NCBI GenBank assembly: GCA_028023455.1 | Contig: JAQFVV010012395.1 | Location: forward strand, 6,076,001-6,140,000 | DNA: 64,000 nt | Reading direction: 5' to 3' | Source of the DNA: Epiperipatus broadwayi | Taxonomy: Eukaryota; Onychophora; Udeonychophora; Euonychophora; Peripatidae | Part shown: piece by piece, positions 1 through 11,226 of the stretch | Numbering within the stretch: the stretch's first letter is position 1 | Layout: every line of letters starts with the position of its first letter | Position numbers and translations under genes: made by a program | The notes under the pieces: generated by a model | What the model was told of the DNA's origin: nothing | Seen by the model: the letters and a program-made list of their open reading frames with translations, nothing else | The model's database searches: none

Positions 1-1030
1 ATAACTATCACTTATATAATTACTGATACAAATTTAGTAGTTTGTATTTCTTACTTAAGTTACAACTTTTATACTATTTAAACTATTAACTACTGATATA
101 TTATTATTTTTTGTATTTTGTTGAAAATAGAATTATCAAATAAAATTAAATTATAGAATATAAAATATTAAAAGCTCCATAAAACTAATCTACAGAAAAA
201 ACAATGAAGCTAAGGAAATATAATAATAATAATAAGAGTTTTTTTTAAAATTAACTTTAAATTATTATATATAAAATTTTGACTAAAATGACATAATACA
301 ATCAATTGTTATTAATAAGTTTTTTTTTTTTTTTATAAAAATCAGAATATTTCATTGTTTCACTCAGATTTGTTATTAAGTATTAACTTATTTAATAATA
401 ACATTGACAAAAATGAAAAAGCAAAATATATTACTAACTGAATTTGATCAATTTATATACATGTGCACATATGGATATATTGCACACAAAAACATTTACC
501 ATCTATATTTTATTATATAACCAGTTTCTTTTATAAAATAATATTTAAAAATATAATTAATACCCCACTCATAAACTTAATTTTATTTTTTTGTACTTAA
601 TCCTAAAAATATCTACCAACTCATTTTAAAATTTTCATACCTGGATTTTCCATTTTCGCCCTATAAAAAGGAGATTTTTTAAAATATGTATATAACTCTT
701 ATTAAAGAAATATATATCGCTAAAACTATAGGTGATATTGCCATTTAAAAAATTTCAGTTGAAAGAGAAATTATCAACAATTTGACATATTATATGCATG
801 AATTATTCATTATATTTTTTCCTCTGTTTACTCAAAGATAACTTTGTTTGATTTTGATCTTCAACTCTGATAAATCACTACTGGATGAAAAGTGGTTAAA
901 AATGACTGTTTTTTTTTTAAAAGTTGAATATTATATAAAGAGGAAAAATTACTAAAGATTTCTATAATTAAGATTACAAAGGAATGTATAGTGTGATAAG
1001 CTAAGCAGCAAGATACTGAAATTGATAAAA
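1..1030. other. A+T-rich DNA, nothing recognised
   Basis: Very A+T-rich sequence with homopolymer runs, for example the T-run near 319-334. I see no coding, RNA or repeat signal that I can support on either strand. Confidence 0.6.
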
Positions 1031-1134
1031 GCATTGGTGGCCGAGAAGTCAGTACAGCTGCCTTACAAGCAGTTGTCCTGGGTTTGCAAGTTCGCTTCCC
1101 GGCCAATGCTTTGACACACATAAAAAAAGCAGTG
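1031..1134 (+). mobile_element. tRNA-derived SINE
   Basis: The sequence reads like a degenerate tRNA. An A-box-like GGTGGCCGAGAAGTCAG is followed by an anticodon-arm-like CTGCCTTACAAGCAG (loop compatible with anticodon TAC) and a B-box-like region around GCAAGTTCGCTTCCC. The body ends in a short A-rich tail (TAAAAAAAG). A second copy lies at 19584-19679 on the minus strand and shares the A-box and anticodon-arm pattern, so this is a repeat family and not a single tRNA gene. Possible imperfect target duplications are ATTGATAAAA (1021-1030) and ATTGATAGAA (1135-1144). The parental tRNA is uncertain: the 5' half is Leu/Ser-like and the anticodon arm Val-like. Confidence 0.75.
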
Positions 1135-1176
1135 ATTGATAGAATCTATGTCAGAATACAGTATCCCTGTATGGAT

Positions 1177-1232
1177 TGTAGTGGTAGAGTGGCCAGCTTA
1201 AGAACTAAAAGCTCAGGAGTTGTGGCTTAGCT
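1177..1232 (+). repeat. Possible tRNA-like SINE fragment
   Basis: GTAGTGGTAGAGTGG resembles a Pol III A box and is followed by AGCTTAAGAACTAAAAGCT, which could form an arm. No clear B box follows. A similar GTTAGTGGTAGAATGG occurs antisense near 47665, which supports a dispersed family. The evidence is weak. Confidence 0.3.
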
Positions 1233-2980
1233 GAGTGTGTACTAATACATTTTACACAAAAAATTAAGCAATATGTTATTATTCTATTTCTTAATTTGTC
1301 TATGTTAGATACATGTGTGTTGATATGAGTTCATACATAATCAATTAGCTTGCCACTGTGGAAAAATACTATCGTGCACAGATCTTTAAATAAACTACTC
1401 TAGAGCCATCTAATGTAAGTTTGAGTAAAGTTATAGGGCTCTTATATGCTTAACTTCTCTTAACAGTCTGATTTTTTCCTCATTAGAAAAGGACCAAGAT
1501 TTAAAGTTTAGATTAGTAGTATCAAAAACAAAGATGTCTATTAGATCCATGAATTTTTAAATCTCACTTGTGAAAGCTAATCCAAAAATCAATCCGCAAT
1601 ATTTACACTATATCAGCTGGTCCCCATTGATTGATCAAACTTACAAGAAGTAGTTGTAGAATAAAAGTGAAGAGAATTGCTCTTGGAAGCATGGAGGAAG
1701 TGAATGGCAGTAAACCGAAGTGCAATTCTTATTTAATATATACATTACAGCAGTGCTCCAGATATGCAAAAAAAAAACAATGCTATTCTACTTAATCAAA
1801 AATTTTAAAATGTTCTATGAAATCATTAAACTAAACAATATAAATATTATTATGAATTTTATCTTTATGAAATGAAAAGACTTTGCAATAATAATGGCCG
1901 TTTGATTTTGCTAATCATATTGTAGCACGGGAGTTTTTAGTACGTTCTTGATGCTTGAAAAACAAATAAGAGATTTAGTGATGGTATTGTTCATTACGTT
2001 TCATCCAATGTGTGATCATAACAGAAATGAATTACTGTAAGCATCGGCGTCTTTAGGATTGAAATTGAGGCTGTGCCCTAAAAAGAAAATCATACATTTT
2101 TTATTATTGATCACTACTCCAAACACTTGGCGCTTGATTTTTTAAAAGTTTCCCTTTTGCTAGCTATTAGAACAAAATCATTTTGCCAGAAGCAAATGTC
2201 TGTTTACAGTGCCACCTGGTATCTATTGATTGTTCAATGTTTACCTAAATGACTTTTATATGGAATATGCACTTACATATATATATTCATCTAAAGAGAA
2301 GCCAATTTATATCACATCACTTTCGTAGAAGTATAATTTCATACATGTGAATAGATATTTTACTGACTTTTAAATAAATAAATTATAATCAAAGCTATGA
2401 TTAATGACTTGAAGGGTGCAGAGCAGAAATGAATTGATTTCTCTTTTGAATTGCACTTGTTTTACAATTCTCTTTAGATTTCTATCATGTAAATTGAACA
2501 AAATGATTTAGTTTAAGATTGACAAGCAAAACACTTTTAATCTATTAAAATACTACTTCCTTAAATTATTGAAAACTTTAGTAACAATAATCGCTCAAAG
2601 AGGGTAATAAGACTTGCTCAAGCGTGTTCTGACAAATCATTTTAGGAATGCCGTCATTATTTTAATAATAAAAAAAAATTAAACGTTACAAACAGTATAT
2701 ATATATATAGTTATGTATACATGGCTGTACATTAAGTGCTAATTTAAAATCAGACTGACATAATTAGTTAATACGAAGGTTGTTATCGTTGGTAGTTTAC
2801 CGTTGTATGTATTTATATATATGAAGATAAATAGATGCTTGACTGAAAACTTGTGATGTTAGCTTCTTACTTTCAATTACATGTTAAATTTTTCAAATAC
2901 GTTCAAATAATATTATTTTCCGCCATTTTTCAAGTGTGGCTAGCCTGACTAGTGCCAGTGGCATCATGGGAATAAAACTG
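1233..2980. other. Unassigned A+T-rich DNA with small relics
   Basis: There is no gene signal. Around 1410-1440 the phrase TAGAGCCATCTAATG resembles the arm of the inverted repeat at 58862-59086. Around 2290-2320 AGAGAAGCC followed by ATCACATCAC resembles the 3' tail of the LINE at 43.9-45.5 kb, so this may be an old 3'-end fragment. Confidence 0.4.
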
Positions 2981-3039
2981 GTGACCTTTAGATTCATAAA
3001 TGCTGTATTTAAAGAGACAACCCGATCAACTAGTTTTTG

Positions 3040-3210
3040 AAAGAATAGGTTAGATAGTTAGATTTCATAATCTTAAATTTAGTATTCATATACAGTACCT
3101 AAAAGATCTCAGGTTCGATTTCATTGCTAATGATGTCATTGGCCAATCCAGAAACACCGGTAGAAGAGAGATTAATACCATTCAAAATATTGTGTTATAC
3201 ATGAAGCTGC
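3040..3210 (+). repeat. Possible tRNA-derived SINE
   Basis: A B-box-like CAGGTTCGATTTC lies at about 3109-3122, with an A-box-like GGTTAGATAGTTAGAT about 60 bases upstream. The downstream body (CCAATCCAGAAACACC onwards) has a relative at 7325-7500, where ATCAATCCAGCAATACC and GAAGAGCAAAAAATA follow in similar order. A dispersed SINE is the best explanation, but no target duplication was found. Confidence 0.4.
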
Positions 3211-3599
3211 ATGTTATTAGTAATAATAGAATATCTGTGAAAAGTTTTATTAAATCAAGTTTAAATTTTTTTACTAGAAGATAAAAACAGTCCGATATAT
3301 AATTATAAGGTGATAGGTGGATGGAAGAATAAATTGATAAATAGACTCATAGGTAATTTTTTTACTTACTAACTTTTTTTAACCAATAGATTCAGCATTT
3401 GTGTATGCATATTATCTTATTATGTGGGAAGTTGGATCATGTGACTTATGTTTATTTCATATCATAGCATTGATACTCATCTGAGTATCAATATGCAAGT
3501 CCAGATTACTATTGTCCTTATTTTACTCTCCAGTAGAGAATATACAAACCCTCGTTCTCCAAGAAAATGTTAGATGGTTAATTGAGTTAGTGTCATATG

Positions 3600-4486
3600 C
3601 TGAAGAATATTTAGAAAAATGCAACAACAGTGACTTGATTCCATGTTGATGCTTAAAATATTAACAATAATAAGAATACATGGCAGGGTGATTCTATATC
3701 TCCAAAACAGCAGTTTTACGAGGAATATTTTGTGGACTAAAATGAAAACTTAAGAGAATAAAAATACACAGAGATTATTTAAGTGATTTAGACATTGCAA
3801 ATGATGGTTGTTTTGCAAATAATGATTCAGAACTCAGGGAATGAAATAAGAGTTATCAGATGAAGATATGAAAATAGAATTAAAAATAAATGCTCAAAAA
3901 GTCTAAAGTAAGATTTAATAGATTTAAAATATAAAAAAAAAGAATATAAAAGATTGATAATTATGAAGTAGAAGAAGATAGCAACTATAAATACCTTGGT
4001 AAGATTATTAATGCAAATGAAAACATAATTGATTAAATTAATAACAGAGTTAAACTTGGATGGAGTATTTTTGGCATAAATAATTGAATATTAAAAGCAA
4101 ATATGCTTATGTATTTAAAAATTAAAGTTTTTTTGAACACTTAACAGAAGAGCAATACATAGAGTTCAGACCACTCAATGAATTATGGAAAGATGTACAT
4201 TGGGAATAAAAAAAGTGGTTCAAAAGACAAGTATTACTGACATCTTTGAAAGAATTTGAGAGCTTGATATGGAGCTGATTTGGACCCATCACTAAAAGAA
4301 ATAGTTGAATTAAACAAAATTCCAAGAGATTGTAAAAGATCTAGACATAGACCACATATGAGATAATGGATGGAATAAAACAGTTTGCTGGTGTGATATG
4401 AAGAAGAAAAACTATGGATTGGAGAAACTAGATTAAATTTGGGAAAGATTTTCATCCTGCAGTAAATTGATAATGATTAAAATGAA
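3600..4486 (+). pseudogene. RTE-type LINE reverse transcriptase fragment (C-terminal half)
   Basis: Translated across frameshifts, this segment follows the usual order of an RTE-clade reverse transcriptase. It reads KNI-KNAT near 3602, then a QGDSISPK block near 3685-3706 (the RTE RQGDxISPK motif). Next comes a palm-like stretch ending FANND, the EDSNYKYLGKIINANE strand near 3975-4020, and a C-terminal region ending in a GxDFHPAV-like tail near 4440-4470. Stops and frame breaks are frequent and the endonuclease domain is missing, so it is dead and 5'-truncated. Relatives in the window lie at 15690, 23430-25400 and 56090-58400. Confidence 0.75.
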
Positions 4487-4679
4487 TGATATTAATTATA
4501 TGGGATACAAAATCCTAAGCATTTTGAAAAAATACAAAATTATCAAATTTCATATGACCATTATATTATTCCTAACACACACTTATTGTGCTGTGTTTTT
4601 TTTTTTATTCTTTTAGGCAGCTCATAATCTTATTTTTTAAAAAGATTAATATTTTATGTTTTTTGTATTTTTTATATAA

Positions 4680-4760
4680 TTGGATCTCATGGACAATGAT
4701 AGCACATCCACCTCTTATGATCTATGACTTGGATTCAAATCTGGGTCACTGTAAAATTTG
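4680..4760 (+). repeat. tRNA-like SINE fragment
   Basis: A good B-box match, GGATTCAAATCTGGG, lies at about 4731-4745. An A-box-like ATGATAGCACATCC lies about 40 bases upstream, and an anticodon-arm-like segment sits between them. Sense T-runs downstream could act as a Pol III terminator. No target duplication or second copy was found. Confidence 0.45.
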
Positions 4761-5337
4761 ACTTTTTTTAGATACTAATTATATATTTTTTTTTTATTTT
4801 TTTGTTAGCTAATCCAGATAATCATTCAATATTAATTAATAAGTAAATATCTAGTCTTAGCTAGAACGGAAACAAAGAATTTTTTAAAAAACAAAACATT
4901 TAAATTCTCACCAATCAGTAATTGAAAAGCATGGTGTGTAATAACTTCCCTACCACTATTTTTTTATGAGATGCACTTGAAAAGGTTTTTCTCTGTGTAA
5001 AACCTAATTTAAGTTTGCACTTAAATTTGTTAAACACACAAATATTTGTTAAACATAGATTTTGTCTTTCATCACAGCTGAAGTATTTATGAGAAAGTAA
5101 ACTATATAGTTACAAATATCTGGTAAAATGAAAATACACACAGAAAAGGTAGTTTTTATAATAATATTTAGCTTTATTACTGCCTAGAATGCTTTCAATA
5201 TATTTTTACTGTATCATGTTCATGGTATATAGTGAAGTGATTAAATAGTTCTTTATATCAATGTTTAATTAACTGTACACATATTCAATTTAAATTTAAA
5301 TTTGAATATTTAAATATCCAATTTTTTTGAAATGAGT

Positions 5338-5625
5338 ACACTTGTTTCCTTTTTGTTAATAGAAAAATGGTCCCCAGCTACTACACACACTTCTTTAATC
5401 CTCTGCCTGCTATCCTCTCTTCCTGTGTACACTATCTCTGCTTTTGTTAGTTCGAATATATGACCAATTTAATGCTCATGGTCTGTAAATATTGAAGTGT
5501 ATTTTTTTGTCTCTGAGGGCTCTATTATATAAATATCTGTGTTGGACAAATCTTGTTGACAAATTGGCCTTTGACTTCCCATAATATATAGCATTGTAAG
5601 CTGATTGGCTGCACTTAATTCTTTA
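5338..5625 (-). pseudogene. Penelope-like element GIY-YIG endonuclease remnant
   Basis: The reverse complement has a continuous frame reading AYNAIYYGKSKANLSTRF, then VQHR. This matches the GIY-YIG pattern: the YxG-type beta strand followed by the catalytic-helix Arg and the following His/Arg region. After a stop or frameshift near 5480 the adjacent frame continues with TGHIF-like, then AEIVYT, EDSRQRIKE and VVAGDH. That is the C-terminal layout of the endonuclease in Penelope-like retroelements, where the TGH motif and a RxRIKE helix follow the core. In the family this domain nicks target DNA for reverse transcription. Here the reverse transcriptase part is absent and the frame is broken, so it is a dead fragment. 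It differs in sequence from the Penelope copies at 19.7-22.6 kb, so at least two lineages are present. Confidence 0.7.
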
Positions 5626-5639
5626 GTCCAAAAATAGTA

Positions 5640-7320
5640 ACAATTGAATTACAATAGTTAAAAGTAGTAAATGGTATAAAGTATCTTAGCTTTATTTTTG
5701 TTAGATAACATTCTTTATAAGAAAACTGAAAAGAAAATGAAGTCTATTATGTCTGTGTAAGAATAGTAGTTATTAGGAAGATTAACTATTAATCATGGTT
5801 TTACTTTTTTATTTCTTTTACCTGTAAACAAAAATTAGAAATTAAAAGCTATTGAAGTAAATAAAAAAATATTAAGTCAAAAAAAGCGAGTAGAATTTTC
5901 TGATGCCATGGAAATTTAGGATCCCATGGTCAGATTTGACGAATCTTTGAAATCAGAAAGAAAAGGTAGAGATTATCCTAGAATTTTTGACCTTCTAGTT
6001 TCAGATCTCATGCATCCAGATGAAAAAAAACATGGGCTGAAAAAAAATCCTATAAAAAAAGAAACACAAATCAGATTTCCTAATTACTGTAAAGATAATA
6101 TAAAGTTTATTATTATGGTATACTTATCCTGTTAATCCCATCACAACATTCTGTTGATAAATGACACTTGACCATCAGTCAGAAAAATTCTGAATTTGAT
6201 GAAAACATGAAAATCAAAATGTTGTTTGAAAGATGTGTTGTGATAATGCTTAAAGTATATGAAGTCACTATTTCATTACAATATTCGATTTAAAAATTAT
6301 CAAACTTTATAGCTAATTTTTTTTTTTTTAATATCGCAGTTAAATATATATGTTAAATGTATAAGATTTTGATAAAATAAAATTGGTGTTGTACTATATG
6401 TTGCAAAATTCCAACTTTCTGTTATGAGTATATAGAGGTCGCCTTGGCTTAATGAAGAAGTAATTTCAATATTTGTTTCAAATAGGTTAACTTGATCAAT
6501 TTTACACTCACACAAAAAAAATTGCACAGACAAATTCACATAAATTAAATTATTTTCATTTGTTCTGAGCAAATAGAACAATTTGTTTATACAATTTTTG
6601 TTTTAAAAATCAATTTGACAATTTCAAATATAATTATAATAATTTGCTTGTTTGTTTTTTTGTTATATTGTAATCGAAGTTTTTAGTTATATAAAATTAT
6701 TACTTTATTTTCATAGCTTGTAAATACAGTTTGTTACTAAAGTCGTATATTATTATTTTATCTGCTTGTAGATTCTCATTACGAATGTTTTACGTATATA
6801 TATTTACTATGAAAAAAGATATATAAATAAAAGTTGCTAATTTTTCTTTTTTAGAATTTAAATGGCCAAATTCCTTTGAAAAATAGGTTTTTATGATTAT
6901 AAACATGTGTATGATATAACTATATCGGTAGCATTATGTTCAGGTAGTGAATCATGTTCTTTCTGATTTACAGATTTGTTTAACTGCATACATTCCATAG
7001 TGCGTCATTAATTATTCACTGTAGAGTAATATTTATTATTCCGCAAGGTGTTATAAGGCTGATAATAATTACTTCTTCTTTGTGAGACCAGTGTAGTGAG
7101 ATAGGTGGAAGCAATTCCCACCTCAAATTTTTACAAGTTTTAGATATATAAAATTTTATGGCAGAAGTGAGTGTGCTATTAAATAAATGCCAGACTCTTT
7201 GAAGTTCTAAAGAAACCAAACAGGCCTTTGTATTTATATGTTGAACTATTCCCATTATTTAATATTAATTAAATCATGAATGTCTTTGGGTTATATATAT
7301 ATAGATGTTTCTAGTAGTAT
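5640..7320. other. Unassigned A+T-rich DNA
   Basis: No recognisable gene, RNA or repeat. A 69-codon plus-strand ORF at 5926-6135 is lysine-rich and matches nothing I know. Poly-T and poly-A runs are common. Confidence 0.5.
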
Positions 7321-7324
7321 TATT

Positions 7325-7500
7325 CTCTCTTCTTCAGATGTTGCTGGCATGACAAGTGAAAGTACTAGTAAGGGAATCAATCCTGGACCATGCTAATACT
7401 ATCACTGATCAATCCAGCAATACCTAAAGAAGAGCAAAAAATAAGACCTCTTGAAATGTTTAGTATATACTAACCTGTATGCTATTACTGACAGTGGAAT
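7325..7500. repeat. Relative of the SINE-like repeat at 3.0-3.2 kb
   Basis: ATCAATCCAGCAATACC, GAAGAGCAAAAAATA and a later TGTATGCTATTACTGACAG segment follow the same order as the segment at 3140-3235. Divergence is high. It is probably an old dispersed repeat that lacks its promoter half. Confidence 0.35.
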
Positions 7501-7551
7501 ATAATTGGAAAATTAAAATTAAATTTTTTTTTATATAGATATTCATAATTT

Positions 7552-7977
7552 TAAGCCAATAAACATCACATGATCACCATTTTTTATGCTTGCTTTTAAC
7601 TGTTACTAAAACAAGCAAAACTCACTATACGTATTGCCATAAACAGCAAACTAGAGTAATCAATGGATGCCAGAAGGCTTGTGCATAAAATCCCCATCTA
7701 ATGCCTACTCATACAATATCCCCAGACTAGTTTCTGGCTTGTAGTTAAGTGGAGATAAATGGTGGCTGCTAGAGGATTGCATTAGATCATAAGATCTAGG
7801 TGCAGTGCTCTCAGATCCAAGGCTTCTCACTGAAGCAGACCACAAGCCAGAAACTAGTCTGGGGATATTGGATGAGTAGGCACTAGATGGGAATTTTAGG
7901 CACAAGCCTTCTGGCCTCCATTAATTACTTTAGCTTGTTGTGTGTGGCAATACGTATAATGAGTTGTGCCTATTTTA
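7552..7977 (+). mobile_element. Hammerhead foldback element, family B copy 1
   Basis: A 426-bp foldback insertion bounded by the 13-bp direct repeat ATATTCATAATTT (7539-7551 and 7978-7990). The left arm is in minus orientation and begins near ACATCACATGATCACC. The right arm is in plus orientation and ends in GCCTATTTTAAT. The two arms share about 120 bases around ATGGATGCCAGAAGGC, and both carry the ribozyme 3' half (TTTCTGGC or its complement). The plus-strand HHR at 7827-7864 is damaged: the core reads CTGAAGCAGA instead of CTGAYGA, although GAAACTAGTCTGGGG survives. It has no coding capacity, so it must have moved in trans. Confidence 0.85.
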
Positions 7978-8499
7978 ATATTCATAATTTAATGTTAGAT
8001 GATGAAAATAGTCCAATATATAAATGCAACTAAAATGTCCTTACAAAACTTCAGGAAAATAATACCAGGGCAAATTTTTAATATTCATGTCATACAATAA
8101 TTTTATGGCAACTGTTATTACTACATGGTATATGGCAAAATAACGTGGATAATCTGTTTATTAACATGCAGAAAATCAGCATGGTGAATTTATACACTAT
8201 TTACTTCTGAGTTTAAGACCAAGATATATTATGGTTTTGCTTCTCAGTTGACTGGTAGTTTTAATTGAAACATCAGTTGAGTTTTTTGAAAGCAAGGTGA
8301 ATGTGTGTATGAATGATTTTTTTTTTTTTTTTTTGATATTTTCAATCATGACAGACAAAAGTAATTGTGGCTCTTACTTCTATGAGATAGTAAAATTATG
8401 AACACATTTGGTAGTTTGAAGGCAGAGAATACTTAAAATCTCTTAATGGTTGATCCAGGTTTCTATTCAATGAGAGCTATTTATTAAGTATTTATGACT

Positions 8500-9560
8500 G
8501 CAGATGAGTTTCAAATGAAGGAAGATTATATGAATTTGAAGTAGAACTATCTAATATTACTTGGAATGCTGTTGGACTTTGTGAAATTTATAAAAAAATA
8601 AAATAAATTTAACGGTAAAAAAACAAGAAAGAAAAGATAACTGATTTAAAAAACAGATATGTACGTGAAACACAAGTAAAATGACATTCATTGTTGTGGA
8701 GACTAATAGTGTATTAGACAGATTAACTAGATACCAAATGCAAATAATTAAGATTTATGCCCCCAAGAGTTCTCATTGTGATGAAGAAGTAGAGAATTTT
8801 TGTATTTATGCATAAAATGCTTTTGATTACACCAAACAATATTTTAAAATTGTCAAGGAAGACTTTAATGCTAGAATTTGAAAATGATTGAAAAATGAAA
8901 GTCCTATGGATAAATTCAGCTATGGAACAAAGATGAGAGAGAATACAGCAGATTTGTGAAATTTACAGAAAAAGAAAGATTGCATATTATGAATTCTTTC
9001 TCTGAAAAAAAATGCTAAATGGAAATGAACATGAAAACATACAAATGAAGATGCAGCAAAGTTGAATTATAATTTTTACCAACCAAAAATATGACTTTCA
9101 TTATTATAGTGTTCTTAATAGATTCAATACAGAAAATGATCATCATGATAAACAAATTAAAAAATTTAAAAATATTTAAAAAAGTTCTTTAATGTCCATT
9201 ATTAGCAAACCACAAGTTGAAATGTCATATATATATATATTGCTTATAACAGTTCTTTCATATACACTTCAATGCAAACAAATTTTCTTAAAAACTTCTT
9301 TATTTTCCTTAAAGTTTTTTTATTTAAAGCAGAGAAGCATAGAGCTCTGATGAAGACTGCTGGACAGTCGAAACTGTAAGAAAAATAACGAAGTTTTTAA
9401 GAAAATTTGTTTGCATTGAAGTGTATATGAAAGAACTGTTATAAGCAATATATATATGAATATATGAAGATATGCAAAGAATGTATAAAAGAAGTTGAAA
9501 TGTCTTGTATAGCTAATTTACACTAAAAATAATCTCATTTATGAATAAAGTATTTAATAT
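8500..9560 (+). pseudogene. RTE-type LINE apurinic-like endonuclease fragment
   Basis: The translation follows an RTE endonuclease across frameshifts. It reads ELSNITWNAVGLCE near 8545-8590, then QIIKIYAPKSSHCDEEVE-like near 8745-8795. A KIVKEDFNARI strand lies near 8845-8880, matching the GDFNA catalytic loop with Gly-Asp changed to Glu-Asp. A KFSYGTKMRENTADL-like segment follows near 8910-8960. The domain nicks the genomic target in LINE retrotransposition. Stops and a GDFN change indicate a dead copy. It is interrupted at 9227-9491 by a family-A foldback element with a 13-bp target duplication, so the RTE copy is older than that insertion. Confidence 0.75.
9227..9491 (+). mobile_element. 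Hammerhead-like foldback element, family A copy 1
   Basis: A 265-bp insertion with a 13-bp target duplication AAGTTGAAATGTC (9214-9226 and 9492-9504). The outer ~75 bases are inverted copies of each other (TTGCTTATAACAGTTC at left, its complement at right). The centre at 9347-9374 holds CTGATGA, one unpaired A, a perfect GACTG/CAGTC helix with loop CTGGA, and GAAAC. These are the 5' two thirds of a hammerhead core. The 3' UH position and stem I are not convincing (GAAAC is followed by TGTAAG), so self-cleavage is doubtful for this copy. It sits inside an RTE endonuclease fragment. Confidence 0.75.
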
Positions 9561-9796
9561 AAATTTATGAGATACTTTACCTTTAAATAGACATATTAAC
9601 AATGCTAAGGACAAGCTTGATAATAATGATAATGAACACTTGGTATATGTCCAGAGAAGCCAAATTTCATGTCTGGAAGAGCTACCTGTTAAAACTGAGC
9701 CACAATTAAGTTTTTGAATTATTCTACAGAAACAAATATTTGACTTATAATTTTTTATATTAATACAATTTATTAATTATACAATAAATCAAGTGT

Positions 9797-10206
9797 TATA
9801 TAAAGATCTCACAAATAAGCTCTTAACAAGCTTTACAGAATATCCCTAATCCCAGGATGGTTTCTGCTACTGGATTCCTCAGTGAGGTACTAGGATATTC
9901 AAGAATTAGATTAAAACTACCAGGACAAGCTCAGCACTTTATCTAATGGATAACTATTAAGTAGAAAATCTGAAATTTTCAGTTATCCATTTGTCTTCCA
10001 ATCCAGTGCTGGGCTTGTCCTGGTAGTTTTAATCTAATGCTTGAATATCTTGGCACCTCACTGAGGAAGTCAGTAGCAGAAACGGGCCTGGGATTATGGA
10101 TATTCTGCAAAGTTTGTTAAGAGCTTATTTGCAAGCTCTTTATATAACATTTGTAATGCAAGCTTGTCTAAATTAAGTCATGTGATATTTGACTTGACTT
10201 TTTTGT
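9797..10206 (+). mobile_element. Hammerhead foldback element, family C copy 1
   Basis: A 410-bp insertion bounded by the 14-bp duplication AATAAATCAAGTGT (9783-9796 and 10207-10220). Long arms are inverted around about 9985, where GAAAATCTGAAATTTTC is itself palindromic. The same palindrome is found in every 435-bp unit of the 34-38 kb array, which links the families. HHR cores lie on both arms, antisense at 9859-9889 (CTGAGGA at 9876-9882) and sense at 10055-10090 (CTGAGGA at 10061-10067, then CAGAAAC). Stem II is poor in both, so both ribozymes are probably inactive. The right end carries AAGTCATGTGATATTTGAC, the terminal motif shared with other families. Confidence 0.85.
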
Positions 10207-10563
10207 AATAAATCAAGTGTACAAATTTAATAAGTGAGAATAAAATCAATAAAAAATATTTATTATTCACATATGATTATACTTCATGAGCGAGAACAAT
10301 AAAATTTGGTGTACAATTTGTTAACAAAGCATGGAAAAGTTTCATGAAGTGTTTATTTGTCTGTTGTGTTTAATGTTTTGATTTTACAAAGTTAAGTTTA
10401 GTATAATGATTTGCAATAATTTGTTGTTTCAAAAATTGACATTGGTTTACAAGCAGGTTCTTCTTTTAAATGAGGATAATTATACAATAATTATTTAATT
10501 TTCTGAATATAAATTTAAAATAATTATAACTTTATCTTTCTTATTGCATTGCCAAAACCATAT

Positions 10564-10735
10564 AATATTAATATCATTTTTGTTTTTTATTACTTTACAA
10601 TGCTTTTTACAATCCACCATGATGGTTTTGATTGCCCCAGCAATCTTCTTTGGAACTTCTACTTATATTTGAATATAAGTGGGTTGCAAAAAGCATTGTA
10701 AAAATAATAACAAAACTAAAATGATATTGATATTA
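10564..10735 (-). mobile_element. Hammerhead-like foldback element, family D copy 1
   Basis: The inverted arms AATATTAATATCATTTTTGTT and their complement enclose a minus-strand core. It has a CAAAGAAGA segment (degenerate CTGAAGA), a perfect 5-bp GATTG/CAATC helix and AAAAC in place of GAAAC. Compared with family A (GACTG/CAGTC), the middle C-G pair is replaced by T-A, a compensatory change that supports a selected RNA helix. The core itself is mutated. Confidence 0.6.
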
Positions 10736-10984
10736 AAAATAATTACTTGTACAGTTCCATTAAAGTAGTAGAAATTGATGCTTGAATGTCAAAATAGAAG
10801 AACACTCTGGACAACATTGGAATTAAATCTGTACAAAAAATAACAACACCACTTGATGAAGTTCAGAGAGAAACTGAACTAATAAGTTTGAATAATGTGC
10901 TATATTTCCAAGAAACGATAACAATAAAAGTATCAAAATTGATGAAGTAAACAATCATTAAAAAATTGCCATTACAAAAGATTA

Positions 10985-11226
10985 TGTCACATGACCTATA
11001 TAGCTTGCATTACCAATATGTAATATTTTAAGAGCCTGCTAATAGCTCTAAACAAGCTTATTTATTTATTTTTTAATGATAAATGCTACAAGAGAAAGTA
11101 CCTGAAGCCTTTATCTATGTTTGTCTCCATCCCCAGGCCAGTTTTGACCTATGGCTCTCGTCAGTGAGGAGGTAGGACATTAAAAAATAAATAAATAAGC
11201 TTGTTTAGAGCTATTAGCAGGCTCTT
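10985..11226 (-). mobile_element. Hammerhead foldback element, family F copy 1
   Basis: A 242-bp insertion flanked by the 9-bp duplication AAAAGATTA (10976-10984 and 11227-11235). The arms GAGCCTGCTAATAGCTC... and their complement fold back on each other. The antisense ribozyme at about 11133-11171 has stem I CTCCTCA pairing TGGGGA, the core CTGACGA (11158-11164) and a near-perfect GAGC/GGTC stem II with loop CATA. GAAA is mutated to AAAA and the cleavage-site U to C, so this copy should not cut. The left end carries GTCACATGAC, the shared terminal motif. The second copy surrounds the 435-bp array. Confidence 0.8.

Noticed and set aside
861-1121. 86-codon minus-strand ORF across the SINE
   Set aside because: It overlaps the tRNA-derived SINE and has no motif. 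The open frame is a by-product of the less A+T-rich SINE body.
1031-1134. Functional tRNA gene
   Set aside because: No acceptor-stem pairing, an extra-long and imperfect T-arm region and a second dispersed copy with target duplications all point to a SINE.
5926-6135. 69-codon plus ORF (MVRFDESLKSE...)
   Set aside because: Balanced residues at first sight, but no family motif, no neighbouring exon, no repeat copy and no promoter context. Not enough to call a gene.
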